From: B1SED10-225 sp964501415
GTDB lineage: Bacteria; Bacillota_I; Bacilli_A; Izemoplasmatales; Izemoplasmataceae
DNA length: 47,930 bases
Reading direction: 5' to 3'
Assembly (NCBI GenBank): GCA_964501415.1
Contig: CAZCSL010000010.1
Span: forward strand, 1 to 47,930
The notes beneath the pieces were generated by a model, which saw nothing but the letters and a program-made list of their open reading frames with translations, was not told where the DNA came from and did not search any database. The translations under genes and the position numbers were made by a program. Each line of letters starts with the position of its first letter. The stretch's first letter is position 1. Positions 24,743 to 33,363 of the stretch are shown in pieces.

Positions 24743-27040
24743 ATGTTAGAGTTAAAAAACGTTACAAAACGGTATGAAATTGGCGATTTTAAACAAACGG
24801 CCTTAAATGATATTAGTGTGAATTTTAGAACCCAAGAGTTTGTCGCGGTTTTGGGCCCTAGTGGCTCAGGCAAAACGACCCTTTTGAACATGGTGGGCGG
24901 TTTGGACCGCTACGATAAAGGCGATATGCTGATTAACCGAAAGTCCACCCAACACTTTAGCGATCAAGAATGGGATAGTTATCGTAATCATGCGGTTGGG
25001 TTCATTTTCCAAAATTATAATTTAATTACCCATACTTCCGTATTAGCCAACGTTGAGATTGGCATGACTTTGAGTGGGCTATCCCCGATGCAACGAAGAA
25101 ACCGTGCTTTGGAGGTCTTAGAACAAGTCGGGCTAAAAGACCATGTCCATAAAAAGCCAAACCAACTATCCGGGGGACAAATGCAGCGAGTAGCCATCGC
25201 AAGAGCTTTAGCTAATGACCCTGAAATCATTTTGGCCGATGAACCTACTGGGGCGATTGACAGTGAGACGAGCGCTAAGATTATGGCACTCATTCAAGAA
25301 ATCGCTAAGGATAAACTAGTTATTATGGTCACCCATGATGAGAATATCGCCAACACGTATGCAGACCGTGTCATTTCCTTAAAAGACGGGCGTATTCAAG
25401 ATGATACCAACCCCTTTATCGTCAATGGGGAAAAAAGTGAAAAACTCTCTTTTAAAGAAACGTCAATGGCCTTTAAACAAGCTTTAAAACTTTCTTTTAA
25501 CAATCTTAAAACGAAAAAATTCAGAACCTTGATAACCACCTTTGCGGGTTCGATTGGTATTATAGGAGTAGCTTTGGTGTTGGCCCTAGCCAATGGTTTG
25601 AACCAAGAGATTGACCAACTGGAACGCTCAACCTTAGTAGAATTTCCCATCCAAATTGATCCCATCCCCTTTGATCTTGAAAGCGCGGAGCAAGGCGGAC
25701 CTTTTGCGGCCTTTACCGATGGGGACCAATGGGAACGGTTTCCCGATGATGACAAGGTTTTCCCCTTGGAAAGAGAGTTGATTGAAGGCCGTCATATCAA
25801 CGATATAAGGCCTGAGTTTATCGACCATTTAGATACCTTGGATGAGACGCTTTACAATGAGATATCGATTGATTATCGCGTCAATATGAACGTCTTATAT
25901 CAGTTGCCAAACGACCAAGTTATCACCTTAAACAACCGAAGAGTCAACTTTAATCAAACGATTGCCAATCAAGCTTTCTTTGATGAAAGCTATGACTTAT
26001 TAGCCGGACAAGCCCCTAGCAATAAAAACGAACTGCTTTTGGTGGTTGATGAATATAACCGCCTAAACGTTGAGATTTTAAATGCGCTCGGCCTTTCTTC
26101 TGAAGTCGATAGTTATGACTTTCAACAGTTTTTTGACAAACAGTTTAAGGTCTTAAGGTTAGATGAGTTTTATCAAGAGGATGAAACCACTAACCGCTTT
26201 AGTGGGCCGGATGATTTAGAGGCAAAATTCAATTCGCAAGACGGCATTGAATTAAGTATTGTCGGCATAGCGCGCATCAACCAAAGTGCGTTTTCAAGCT
26301 TCTTATCACCAGGCATCAAATATCATCCAGATCTCTTAGCCGATTACATGGCACACGCTCAAGATGCCCGCATTGGTGAGGCCCAAAAAGAAAGCAGCGA
26401 TAGCGTGATCACCGGACTGCCTTTAAGTCAAAACGATAAACAGACCTTTTTACAACAACTCGGCGTCGATCAAACCCCTAGACAAATCCGTATATATCCT
26501 ACCTCTTTTGAAGCAAAAACGGGTATTACCGACCATTTGGATGCCTTTAACGAAACACAAGAAGAAGGCGAAGAAATCCGCTATACCGATTTGGCGGGTA
26601 TCGTCATCGCTTTGATTGGTGATGTCATCGATGGCGTATCTTATGTACTGATTGCCTTTTCTTCCATCTCTTTGGTGGTTTCTTCTATTATGATTGGTAT
26701 CATTACTTACATATCGGTTTTGGAAAGAACCAAAGAAATTGGTATTTTAAGAAGCCTTGGGGCGCGCAAACGTGATATATCTCGCGTCTTTAACGCTGAG
26801 ACAACCATCATTGGCTTTTCTGCAGGCTTGATGGGCGTCATCATCGCCTTTATTCTTACTTTCCCTATCAATATCATCATCAATCGCTTGATTGAGGATG
26901 TAAACAATTTAGCAAACTTACCGTTCTTCGCAATGGGCATCTTGATCTTTATCAGTATTTCTTTAACCTTTATCGCGGGCTTAATACCGGCCCGCATTGC
27001 CGCAGCGAAACACCCTGTGGATGCCTTGCGCATAGACTAA
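24743..27040 (+). CDS. MacB-like ABC exporter, fused ATPase and FtsX-type permease
   Basis: The 765-residue protein starts with an ABC ATPase of the LolD/MacB class: Walker A GPSGSGKTT (near 39), signature LSGGQMQRVAIARAL (near 141), Walker B ILADEPTGAID and the switch His in VTHDEN. Residues of about 255-275 form a first membrane helix, then a large extracellular domain (about 285-610), then three helices with the FtsX motif ERTKEIGILRSLGARKRDI (near 665). MacB-type pumps are mechanotransmitters that act on extracytoplasmic substrates such as peptides, lipids or antibiotics. The substrate here is unknown. It is monocistronic, with its own promoter and terminator. Confidence 0.92.
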   Translation: MLELKNVTKRYEIGDFKQTALNDISVNFRTQEFVAVLGPSGSGKTTLLNMVGGLDRYDKGDMLINRKSTQHFSDQEWDSYRNHAVGFIFQNYNLITHTSVLANVEIGMTLSGLSPMQRRNRALEVLEQVGLKDHVHKKPNQLSGGQMQRVAIARALANDPEIILADEPTGAIDSETSAKIMALIQEIAKDKLVIMVTHDENIANTYADRVISLKDGRIQDDTNPFIVNGEKSEKLSFKETSMAFKQALKLSFNNLKTKKFRTLITTFAGSIGIIGVALVLALANGLNQEIDQLERSTLVEFPIQIDPIPFDLESAEQGGPFAAFTDGDQWERFPDDDKVFPLERELIEGRHINDIRPEFIDHLDTLDETLYNEISIDYRVNMNVLYQLPNDQVITLNNRRVNFNQTIANQAFFDESYDLLAGQAPSNKNELLLVVDEYNRLNVEILNALGLSSEVDSYDFQQFFDKQFKVLRLDEFYQEDETTNRFSGPDDLEAKFNSQDGIELSIVGIARINQSAFSSFLSPGIKYHPDLLADYMAHAQDARIGEAQKESSDSVITGLPLSQNDKQTFLQQLGVDQTPRQIRIYPTSFEAKTGITDHLDAFNETQEEGEEIRYTDLAGIVIALIGDVIDGVSYVLIAFSSISLVVSSIMIGIITYISVLERTKEIGILRSLGARKRDISRVFNAETTIIGFSAGLMGVIIAFILTFPINIIINRLIEDVNNLANLPFFAMGILIFISISLTFIAGLIPARIAAAKHPVDALRID

Positions 27041-27064
27041 AAAAGACCGCATTTGCGGTCTTTT
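27041..27064. terminator. Bidirectional terminator between exporter and fasciclin genes
   Basis: A perfect 10-bp stem (27041-27050 with 27055-27064) with an ATTT loop begins with four A and ends with four T, directly after the exporter stop and 3 bases from the fasciclin gene stop. Confidence 0.92.
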
Positions 27065-27066
27065 AT

Positions 27067-28272
27067 TTACTCATAATCACCTCTTAGATAAGGCGGAATC
27101 AACACGTCATCAATAAAGTGAATCAAGATGCCATCAAACTCTCGGGTACTAGAGATAATACGCGCATCATCGATACGTAAGGCCTCATCTTCGATGGTGA
27201 CACTAATCCGTTCTCCTTGCAACGTTCTAATACTGCTGGGGGCTTCTAGATACAATGTCTCAGCCGTGTAAGTATCGCTGATGATGTGATAGCTAATGAT
27301 CTCTGGTAAGTCTTCTAAATTCAAGAGCGCGTCAATCTCAATATCGGCATCATCCGCAAAGTTTTCAAAAGCGGTTTGATTGGGCAAAAACAAGGTGATG
27401 CCATCGGCTAAAAACGCTTCTAACAACCGCGGGTCTGATGATAAGATGGCAAAAATCTCATCAAAGATATCGCTATCTAATTCAAAATCCAAAAAATCAT
27501 CAAAGATACTCCCAACATCACTAATTGGCAATATCACTTCATCCACTTCGTGAATCAACCCATTATTAAGAGGAATGTTGCGCTCAAGCACACGGGAGGT
27601 TTCATTGAGCTTCATCACGCTGCCTTCCATATCAAAACGAATTTGATTACCGCTTAAAGTATTGAATGAAACCGGGCTTTGAGCCGCAATCGTTTCAAAA
27701 GCCAATGCGCCATTTAAAATATGATAAGCGATAAAATCATCTAGTTCCTCAGACGCTTTGAAGTCTTCAAAATTAATGTTGAAGCTGTCCAAGAAACGAT
27801 CAACTGCCTCATTGTTCGGCGCTAAGAGTGTATGGGCATTATCATTGTTTAGTATTTCAGCATAATCGCTTGCTTCTAAAAGCTGATAAAACCGTGTATA
27901 ATCATCCACCTTCGCTAAATAAGCCATGATGTCTAAAGACAAAACATCAATGTCAATGCTCGCTTTTAAATCATCTGGATTACTATAGGGTCCACTGAGA
28001 ATCAAATCGCCCTTTAAAGTTTGAACGCCTAATTGATTTGGATCATATTCTGCCTTAGCCTGCTGCCAAGAAATAAAAAATTGCACCGTTTCATCGCCCG
28101 TTTGCACATTTGCCTCATTAGGTAAATCTAACGCGTCAAACGGCGTTTTAGGCAAAACATCGATTGGCTCAAAATGATCAACTTCACGGATGGCATCATC
28201 GCTTGAACCACAAGCACTCAACACTACCATCACCGTCACAACCACAAAGAAATAAACGCTAAAACGTCTCAT
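27067..28272 (-). CDS. Lipoprotein with two fasciclin (FAS1) domains
   Basis: The signal ends LSAC (Cys21). After a short acidic region and a segment of unknown fold, two FAS1 domains follow. The first (about 125-255) shows HTLLAPNNEAVDRFL and IAYHILNG, ending GLIHEVDEVILP; the second (about 265-400) shows TLFLPNQTAFENFA and ISYHIISD, ending GILIHFIDDVLIPP. FAS1 domains mediate adhesion to surfaces or other proteins. Residues of about 60-115 (FISWQQAKAEYD, LKGDLILSG) contain a further region I could not assign. The protein is anchored outside the cell. The divergent promoter region holds a perfect inverted repeat at 28315-28335. Confidence 0.9.
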   Translation of the reverse strand: MRRFSVYFFVVVTVMVVLSACGSSDDAIREVDHFEPIDVLPKTPFDALDLPNEANVQTGDETVQFFISWQQAKAEYDPNQLGVQTLKGDLILSGPYSNPDDLKASIDIDVLSLDIMAYLAKVDDYTRFYQLLEASDYAEILNNDNAHTLLAPNNEAVDRFLDSFNINFEDFKASEELDDFIAYHILNGALAFETIAAQSPVSFNTLSGNQIRFDMEGSVMKLNETSRVLERNIPLNNGLIHEVDEVILPISDVGSIFDDFLDFELDSDIFDEIFAILSSDPRLLEAFLADGITLFLPNQTAFENFADDADIEIDALLNLEDLPEIISYHIISDTYTAETLYLEAPSSIRTLQGERISVTIEDEALRIDDARIISSTREFDGILIHFIDDVLIPPYLRGDYE

Positions 28273-28314
28273 GATATCACGCTCCTAAGCTTTGGTTATT
28301 TCACAAACAATTTT

Positions 28315-28335
28315 TAGTTAATTGTGCATTAACTA
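28315..28335. repeat. Perfect inverted repeat in the fasciclin/ABC intergenic region
   Basis: TAGTTAA (28315-28321) and TTAACTA (28329-28335) form 7-bp arms around a 7-base spacer, 43 bases upstream of the fasciclin gene. The symmetry is operator-like. It is AT-rich, so chance cannot be excluded. Confidence 0.45.
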
Positions 28336-28460
28336 TAATTGTAAAAAAACAAAAAATTACCCTTTTTTCATCAACTATATTGTATAATAAACTTGTTGTG
28401 AAAGCGATAGTTTTGCAAATATAACTGCTGAATTTCATGAATGATGAAGGAGATGAATCC

Positions 28461-29366
28461 ATGTTAGAAGTCAAAAATGTACAACTCAATTACGGGGATT
28501 TTGTCGCGGTGAAAGATTTAAGTTTTACCATAGAACCTGGGCAAATCTTTGGTTTACTGGGAACCAATGGGGCTGGTAAAACCACAACCTTCCGCGTCAT
28601 TATGGGCCTTTTGAGCCCTTCTAAAGGCGAAGTGCTTTATTATGATCAAAAGGTGGGGTATCACAACGTTGATGAGATCGGGTATATGATTGAAGAACGT
28701 TCTTTATTAACAAAACTCACCGTTAAAGAACTGATGTATTACTTTGGACAATTAAAGGGCATGGACAAACCTTTGATCTTAGAACGCTTAGATTATTGGT
28801 TGGATTTTTTTGAAATCCCTGAATACAAAGATAAAATGATCAAAGAGTTAAGTAAGGGTAACCAACAAAAAATCCAGTTTATCTCTGCGATTATCAATGA
28901 CCCTAAATTGCTTGTCTTAGATGAGCCTTTTAGTGGCTTAGATCCTATAAATACCACGCTTTTTGTCAAAGCGATACGACAGTTTCAAGATGAAGGTAAG
29001 ATGATTGTCTTTTCATCGCATCAACTCGATCATGTCGAATCGTTTTGTGAGAATATCGTGATATTGGAAAGAGGCGAGACCATTATTCAAGGTAGCGTCA
29101 AACAAGTCAAAGACGACTTTAAGAAAATGACCATCTTCATCGAGGCTGATGGTATTAAGATTTCTGAATTAGAAGCCTTACCTGGCGTTATATCCGTGAT
29201 TAAAAACACCAACGGCATCAAAGTCAAAATTGAATCAAACGATTATATTGATGGCGTTTTCGATTATGTCAAAACGTGCAAGAATGTCATGACCTTTGAT
29301 GTAGAACAATCGAGTTTGAGTGAAATATTTGTAGCGAAAGTAGGTAGTCGTCGTGAAAAAATTTAA
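28461..29366 (+). CDS. ABC-2 type exporter ATP-binding protein (NatA-like)
   Basis: The 301-residue ATPase carries Walker A GTNGAGKTT (near 38), a Q-loop segment, the signature LSKGNQQKIQF (near 133), Walker B LLVLDEPFSGLDP and switch His SSHQLDHVE. This is the NatA/DrrA-like subgroup with a C-terminal extension of about 80 residues. The start at 28461 has AAGGAG 9 bases upstream, while the longer frame from 28437 has none. It overlaps its permease gene by 14 bases. The pair resembles B. subtilis NatAB, a sodium exporter, but ABC-2 systems differ widely in substrate. Confidence 0.9.
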   Translation: MLEVKNVQLNYGDFVAVKDLSFTIEPGQIFGLLGTNGAGKTTTFRVIMGLLSPSKGEVLYYDQKVGYHNVDEIGYMIEERSLLTKLTVKELMYYFGQLKGMDKPLILERLDYWLDFFEIPEYKDKMIKELSKGNQQKIQFISAIINDPKLLVLDEPFSGLDPINTTLFVKAIRQFQDEGKMIVFSSHQLDHVESFCENIVILERGETIIQGSVKQVKDDFKKMTIFIEADGIKISELEALPGVISVIKNTNGIKVKIESNDYIDGVFDYVKTCKNVMTFDVEQSSLSEIFVAKVGSRREKI

Positions 29367-30615
29367 ATTTCTGATTGTGTTTGGTATCAAAAAACGGTTA
29401 TTTAAAAAAGCCTTTATCATTACAAACGCTATTATTGGCATTGCCTTACTGGTATTGGTTAACCTACCGGGCATCATCCAATATTTTTCCAGTGATGACG
29501 AATTAGAAGTCAAACAAACGATGATTATCAATGAAAGTGATGATCAAACGATTGATTTGGCTGAGGCATTAATGGGTTATCTCAATACGGAATACGGCAA
29601 TTATAAATTTGAAGCTGTAACGATAGACTTAGACGATAAGGATGAGTTTTGGGAAACCGATGAGCTGGATATCATGATGGTCTTCACCGGTGAGTTAAGA
29701 AAACCCGATGTCGATATTTATGCCCGTGATAAAGGCGTTGAAGGGTATCTTATCGGCCAGACACAAGCTTTTTTGAATCACTACCAGGGCATAGAATTTG
29801 CTAATTATACTATGGTAGAAAGCCCTATTGAGGATGCAGATGATGATGCACCTATTAGTGAGGCAGACCGTATGTTTATTGAAGGTATTTTCACGTTGGT
29901 CCTTTTACCGGTCTTTTTCATCATCATTATGGGTACACAGTTCTTAGGCGTTGATATCATTGAAGAAAAATCGTCCAAGGCGATTGAAACGGTGATATCA
30001 AGTGTGCCAGCTCAAACCCACTTTTTTGCGAAAATATTGTCCATTGTGCTTTTCCTAAGCATCCAGTTGTTGGTGTTGTTTGTCTTCTCACTAGTTGGTA
30101 TGTTGATTGGTAGAATCGTTTTCCCTATTTTGGATGTAGAATCAATGTCCCTCTTTGCTGAGTTTACCTCAGTCATACCACATTGGCCCAGTTTGTTAAT
30201 CTTTATGGTCTTGTTTATGATTTTAGGGATCATTATCTATTTGTCTTTGGCGGCGTTAATCGCTTCTATTGCTAACGCTCAAGAAGACTACCAACAATTC
30301 CAAGCCCCGATTATATTCACGTTGCTTGGTGGGTTTTATATCGGCATTTTCTTACCGATGCTTGGCGCAGATACGCTGATTAGAATTGCAGCCTATATTC
30401 CCTTGTTCTCAACCTTAGTAGCACCCGGTGCTTATGCGACTGGCGTGATTGCGCTTTGGGAGTTGTTTGTCATCTTAGGGGTTTTAATCATATTTGTGCT
30501 TGGTTCATTATACTTGATTATGCCTATTTACAGAGTAGCGATTTTGTCTTATGAAGAAACCAAGTTTTTCAAACGTATTCGCTTCTATATTCGCAAAGCT
30601 TTCTCTAAATCTTAA
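29353..30615 (+). CDS. ABC-2 type exporter permease (NatB-like)
   Basis: The 420-residue protein starts at GTG 29353 inside the end of the ATPase gene. A first helix (about 18-40) is followed by an extracytoplasmic domain of about 130 residues, then five or so helices from about 175 on. The block GTQFLGVDIIEEKSSKAIETVISS is the usual ABC-2 coupling region, split here as GTQFLGVDIIEEKSS and KAIETVISSV, near residues 196-218. This layout fits NatB-type permeases. Substrate is not predictable from sequence. It is followed by a long hairpin terminator. Confidence 0.88.
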   Translation: MKKFKFLIVFGIKKRLFKKAFIITNAIIGIALLVLVNLPGIIQYFSSDDELEVKQTMIINESDDQTIDLAEALMGYLNTEYGNYKFEAVTIDLDDKDEFWETDELDIMMVFTGELRKPDVDIYARDKGVEGYLIGQTQAFLNHYQGIEFANYTMVESPIEDADDDAPISEADRMFIEGIFTLVLLPVFFIIIMGTQFLGVDIIEEKSSKAIETVISSVPAQTHFFAKILSIVLFLSIQLLVLFVFSLVGMLIGRIVFPILDVESMSLFAEFTSVIPHWPSLLIFMVLFMILGIIIYLSLAALIASIANAQEDYQQFQAPIIFTLLGGFYIGIFLPMLGADTLIRIAAYIPLFSTLVAPGAYATGVIALWELFVILGVLIIFVLGSLYLIMPIYRVAILSYEETKFFKRIRFYIRKAFSKS

Positions 30616-30637
30616 TTAAGCCCTGTTTATACCATAA

Positions 30638-30671
30638 AAAAGGAAGCACAGTTTAAACTGCGCTTCCTTTT
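30638..30671. terminator. Bidirectional terminator between the ABC-2 and acidic lipoprotein genes
   Basis: A 10-bp stem (30638-30647 with 30662-30671), extended inward by a further 5 pairs after one mismatch, starts with A4 and ends with T4. It lies between two convergent genes. Confidence 0.9.
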
Positions 30672-30694
30672 CATTTTGTCTTAAAGCCTTAATA

Positions 30695-33178
30695 TCATGA
30701 GAATCCTATATCGATATCGTATGCATCATCATAATCTTGGCTTGTTTCAATCCAAATACTCACGGTGTCTCCTTCGTCGTTGGTTGCTCCTAGATAAGCG
30801 AAGCCCATGCTAGCATTTAGATTGTAATCATCTAATTCCCACGCTTCATCCTCATCATATAAAGTGTAGTAGAAATTAAAAATATCTTCTATGTCATCGT
30901 CGCTTACATAGGTTCGATAAATACCCCAATCCCGGTCATCACCTTCAAGTAAGATACTGCCTTCATAACGTGGTGCGGCTTCGATATCATCAAGCGCTAC
31001 CAAATCGGATTTAGGGATGTCTCTAGCTTCAGGTTCTTCTTCCTCAAATACATGCTTGTAAACCATAATTTCTACAGCGTCTTCAAAAGCATGAGAAGTT
31101 GTGATAAGAATTTCAATGAAATAGTCTTCACCTTCAACGCCTATAATGGCTCTATTGCGCTCTGGTTGAAAATCACTGTCTTGTATGGTCCATTCATCAG
31201 ATTCATCGTAAAGGCCCATATAGAACCCAAAAATATCTTCTGTAGCGTGTTCGCTAACATATATTCGCGCATGATGATCCGCTCGATCAGCGCCATCGAT
31301 TAGAATACTGCCTTCATACCGCGGAACAACCTCAAGGTCATCATAATTCACAACATCTTCTTCAGGTATCTCATCGGTAGGATCGAAGGGATCACCTGGT
31401 TCAGTAGGATCACCCGGTACACCAGGCATCATCTCATCGGCATATTGCATCATTTCGATGATGATTTGATAAATATTAAAGTTATCTTGATCAATGGCAT
31501 CAATCATCGCTAAAAAGGCATCTCTATTTTCTGGTGGGTCGACATCATCGATACCCAGCGTTTCAAGGACGGCTAAGGAAACGGCTTCATCAAAGACATT
31601 TTCTTGATTGTGTTTATAAACCAAATCGATTAAGACATCATCTTCAGTGATGGTGATTAAACTTGCTTCTAAATCAAATAAAGGTAAGGCCACAAAAATA
31701 TTATGCTCTTCAACCAACGTATCTAAGCTGTATTCATCTTCTTCTAAACCTTCTGCCACATCAACTTGTCTACCTAGTGTTAAGGCTGAATCCATCACCA
31801 TAAGCATATATATTTCCTCTACGATATCAAACACCGGCTTCGCATCATCAAAGTCGCTAAATTCAGCATCATCACGCATACTCATCGTTAAGTTCATCGC
31901 ATCAAGACCTTCTAGTTCACCGGTTTCATCAAACTGCATAAAGAAATCTAACAGATCAAAATGCATCTCTAGGCTGTCATCTTCTCCCGGGGTGTGATAC
32001 ATCGTTATATGCATGGGGTCTAACGCTTCTAAACTCTCTATGACTTCTAGGTATTCAGGCATCTCAATAACGGTATCATATGGAGGCATTTCTTCAGCTT
32101 CAACCAGCAACATCAATTCATAGAAGTCTTTAAACATATCTTCAAAAACCGTTACCATGGCCTCAGGTGTTAACTCAACAGTCGTTTCAATATCGGTATC
32201 ATCGATTAGTTCCGCATCGACGTTAAGACCGCTTAATGCGGTAAAATAAGCCAAATCATAAGCTTCCATTTTGGTTTCCAAACGGTGCATAAGTCCTTCA
32301 AAGGTTTCATAGTCGATGTCATCATCATCAAAGGCTTCTTCCATCGCTTCGGTGAAGAATTCATCGAATTCATCTCTTAATTCAGAAGGTATAACGATAT
32401 GTAAAATATCGCTATCGATCGCAAATATTTCTCTTGCGTCCATGTCTTCTTCTTGTTCAAGCATGTCTAAGAAGAAACCAATGTCAATGAAAGCTTCATA
32501 AAAGTCATCGCTTTCTTTAACCATCATGTGCATCTGTATGGTTTGTCTTTCCATTTCTATCGGCTCATTAGACATTGGGCCCATTTCATTAGGCATCGCT
32601 GGCATGTCCATGCTCATCATGATTTCACTCATTAAAATATCGCCTTCATGGATGCGCTGCGTCATTTGCATGTGCATGGTCTCTTCATGACCGTCAAAAG
32701 ACATGGTGGCTTCAAAATCCATGACCATTTCCATGGTATTGGTTTGATTCATGTTGTTGAGCAACTCGTCCATGTGATCAAAGTTATGATCAAAGTCATC
32801 CATAGCCCGTTCGGCTTCACTTCGTTCATCCTCACCATTGTCCTCATCTTCACCGTTGTCTTCATCATCATCCGCATCATCATCCTCATATACCGCAATT
32901 AGACTCAAATCTTCGCTAATCACAAAGTCATAAGGATTATCGGTACTGACTTGATTACCATCGGCATCTTCCCAATGAGAGAAGGTGTAACCTTCTTGTT
33001 CGGGTGCCTCAACGGTTATCGGTGAATCGGATAAAATATCATCTTCTGTAGTAATTACAAGATCGACATCGTCGATGTTCGCTTCAGCCTCAAAATCCAA
33101 AGTGGCATCGTCAATATCACAAGCAGCTAGTATTAACATAAAGCTCAGAAATATAAAAGAACCTAGTATTTTTTTCAT
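30695..33178 (-). CDS. Large acidic lipoprotein with InlB-type repeat and C-terminal duplicated units
   Basis: The signal ends LAAC (Cys20). An InlB B-repeat-like unit (GYTFSHWEDADGNQ, near 62-100) is followed by a run of Asp/Glu (about 97-120) and a long, mostly helical Met- and acid-rich domain (about 120-600). After a Pro-rich linker (PGVPGDPTEPGDPFDP), two related units of about 110 residues end the protein, each starting with a PRYEGSIL motif and containing a (Y)VS-x-(5)-DIF-x-FY segment. The middle and end match the partial protein at 46234-47930, so this is a lineage-specific family. Function is unknown; cell-surface anchoring is clear. A long leader with two hairpins precedes it. Confidence 0.85.
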   Translation of the reverse strand: MKKILGSFIFLSFMLILAACDIDDATLDFEAEANIDDVDLVITTEDDILSDSPITVEAPEQEGYTFSHWEDADGNQVSTDNPYDFVISEDLSLIAVYEDDDADDDEDNGEDEDNGEDERSEAERAMDDFDHNFDHMDELLNNMNQTNTMEMVMDFEATMSFDGHEETMHMQMTQRIHEGDILMSEIMMSMDMPAMPNEMGPMSNEPIEMERQTIQMHMMVKESDDFYEAFIDIGFFLDMLEQEEDMDAREIFAIDSDILHIVIPSELRDEFDEFFTEAMEEAFDDDDIDYETFEGLMHRLETKMEAYDLAYFTALSGLNVDAELIDDTDIETTVELTPEAMVTVFEDMFKDFYELMLLVEAEEMPPYDTVIEMPEYLEVIESLEALDPMHITMYHTPGEDDSLEMHFDLLDFFMQFDETGELEGLDAMNLTMSMRDDAEFSDFDDAKPVFDIVEEIYMLMVMDSALTLGRQVDVAEGLEEDEYSLDTLVEEHNIFVALPLFDLEASLITITEDDVLIDLVYKHNQENVFDEAVSLAVLETLGIDDVDPPENRDAFLAMIDAIDQDNFNIYQIIIEMMQYADEMMPGVPGDPTEPGDPFDPTDEIPEEDVVNYDDLEVVPRYEGSILIDGADRADHHARIYVSEHATEDIFGFYMGLYDESDEWTIQDSDFQPERNRAIIGVEGEDYFIEILITTSHAFEDAVEIMVYKHVFEEEEPEARDIPKSDLVALDDIEAAPRYEGSILLEGDDRDWGIYRTYVSDDDIEDIFNFYYTLYDEDEAWELDDYNLNASMGFAYLGATNDEGDTVSIWIETSQDYDDAYDIDIGFS

Positions 33179-33200
33179 GATTTTCCCTCCTAAAATAGTT

Positions 33201-33233
33201 ACAACGGTTTCCTTTGTGACCGGAAACCGTTGT
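33201..33233 (-). promoter_or_regulatory. Stem-loop in the 5' leader of the acidic lipoprotein gene
   Basis: A perfect 12-bp inverted repeat (33201-33212 with 33222-33233, 9-base loop) lies just ahead of the AGGAGGG ribosome site. A weaker ACCG/CGGT hairpin lies upstream in the same leader (about 33261-33276). There is no T run, so this looks like an mRNA stability or translation element and not a terminator. Confidence 0.6.
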
Positions 33234-33295
33234 GGTGTTAAAGTATTAAAACCAGCAAATACCGAAAGATTCCGGTGTTATGGTTATTCACTTTC

Positions 33296-33324
33296 ATTGT
33301 ATCAAATCCAAAATTTAAAGGCAA
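33296..33324 (-). promoter_or_regulatory. Promoter of the acidic lipoprotein gene
   Basis: TTGCCT (33324-33319), 17 bases, and TACAAT (33301-33296) with TGA ahead (extended -10) predict a start near 33290, giving an unusually long leader of about 110 bases. Confidence 0.65.
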
Positions 33325-33363
33325 ATAGGCTAGATTGGTTTCAACATAATGCCTTAAGTTACG

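Noticed and set aside
31647..32902. Several plus-strand frames rich in Ser or in His/Ile opposite the acidic lipoprotein gene
   Set aside because: They are antisense shadows of GAT/GAA-rich coding DNA, with no ribosome sites or promoters.
30695..33178. Possible frameshift or gene fusion because of the long linker and abrupt domain changes
   Set aside because: The reading frame is continuous, and the paralogue at 46234 shows the same order of domains.
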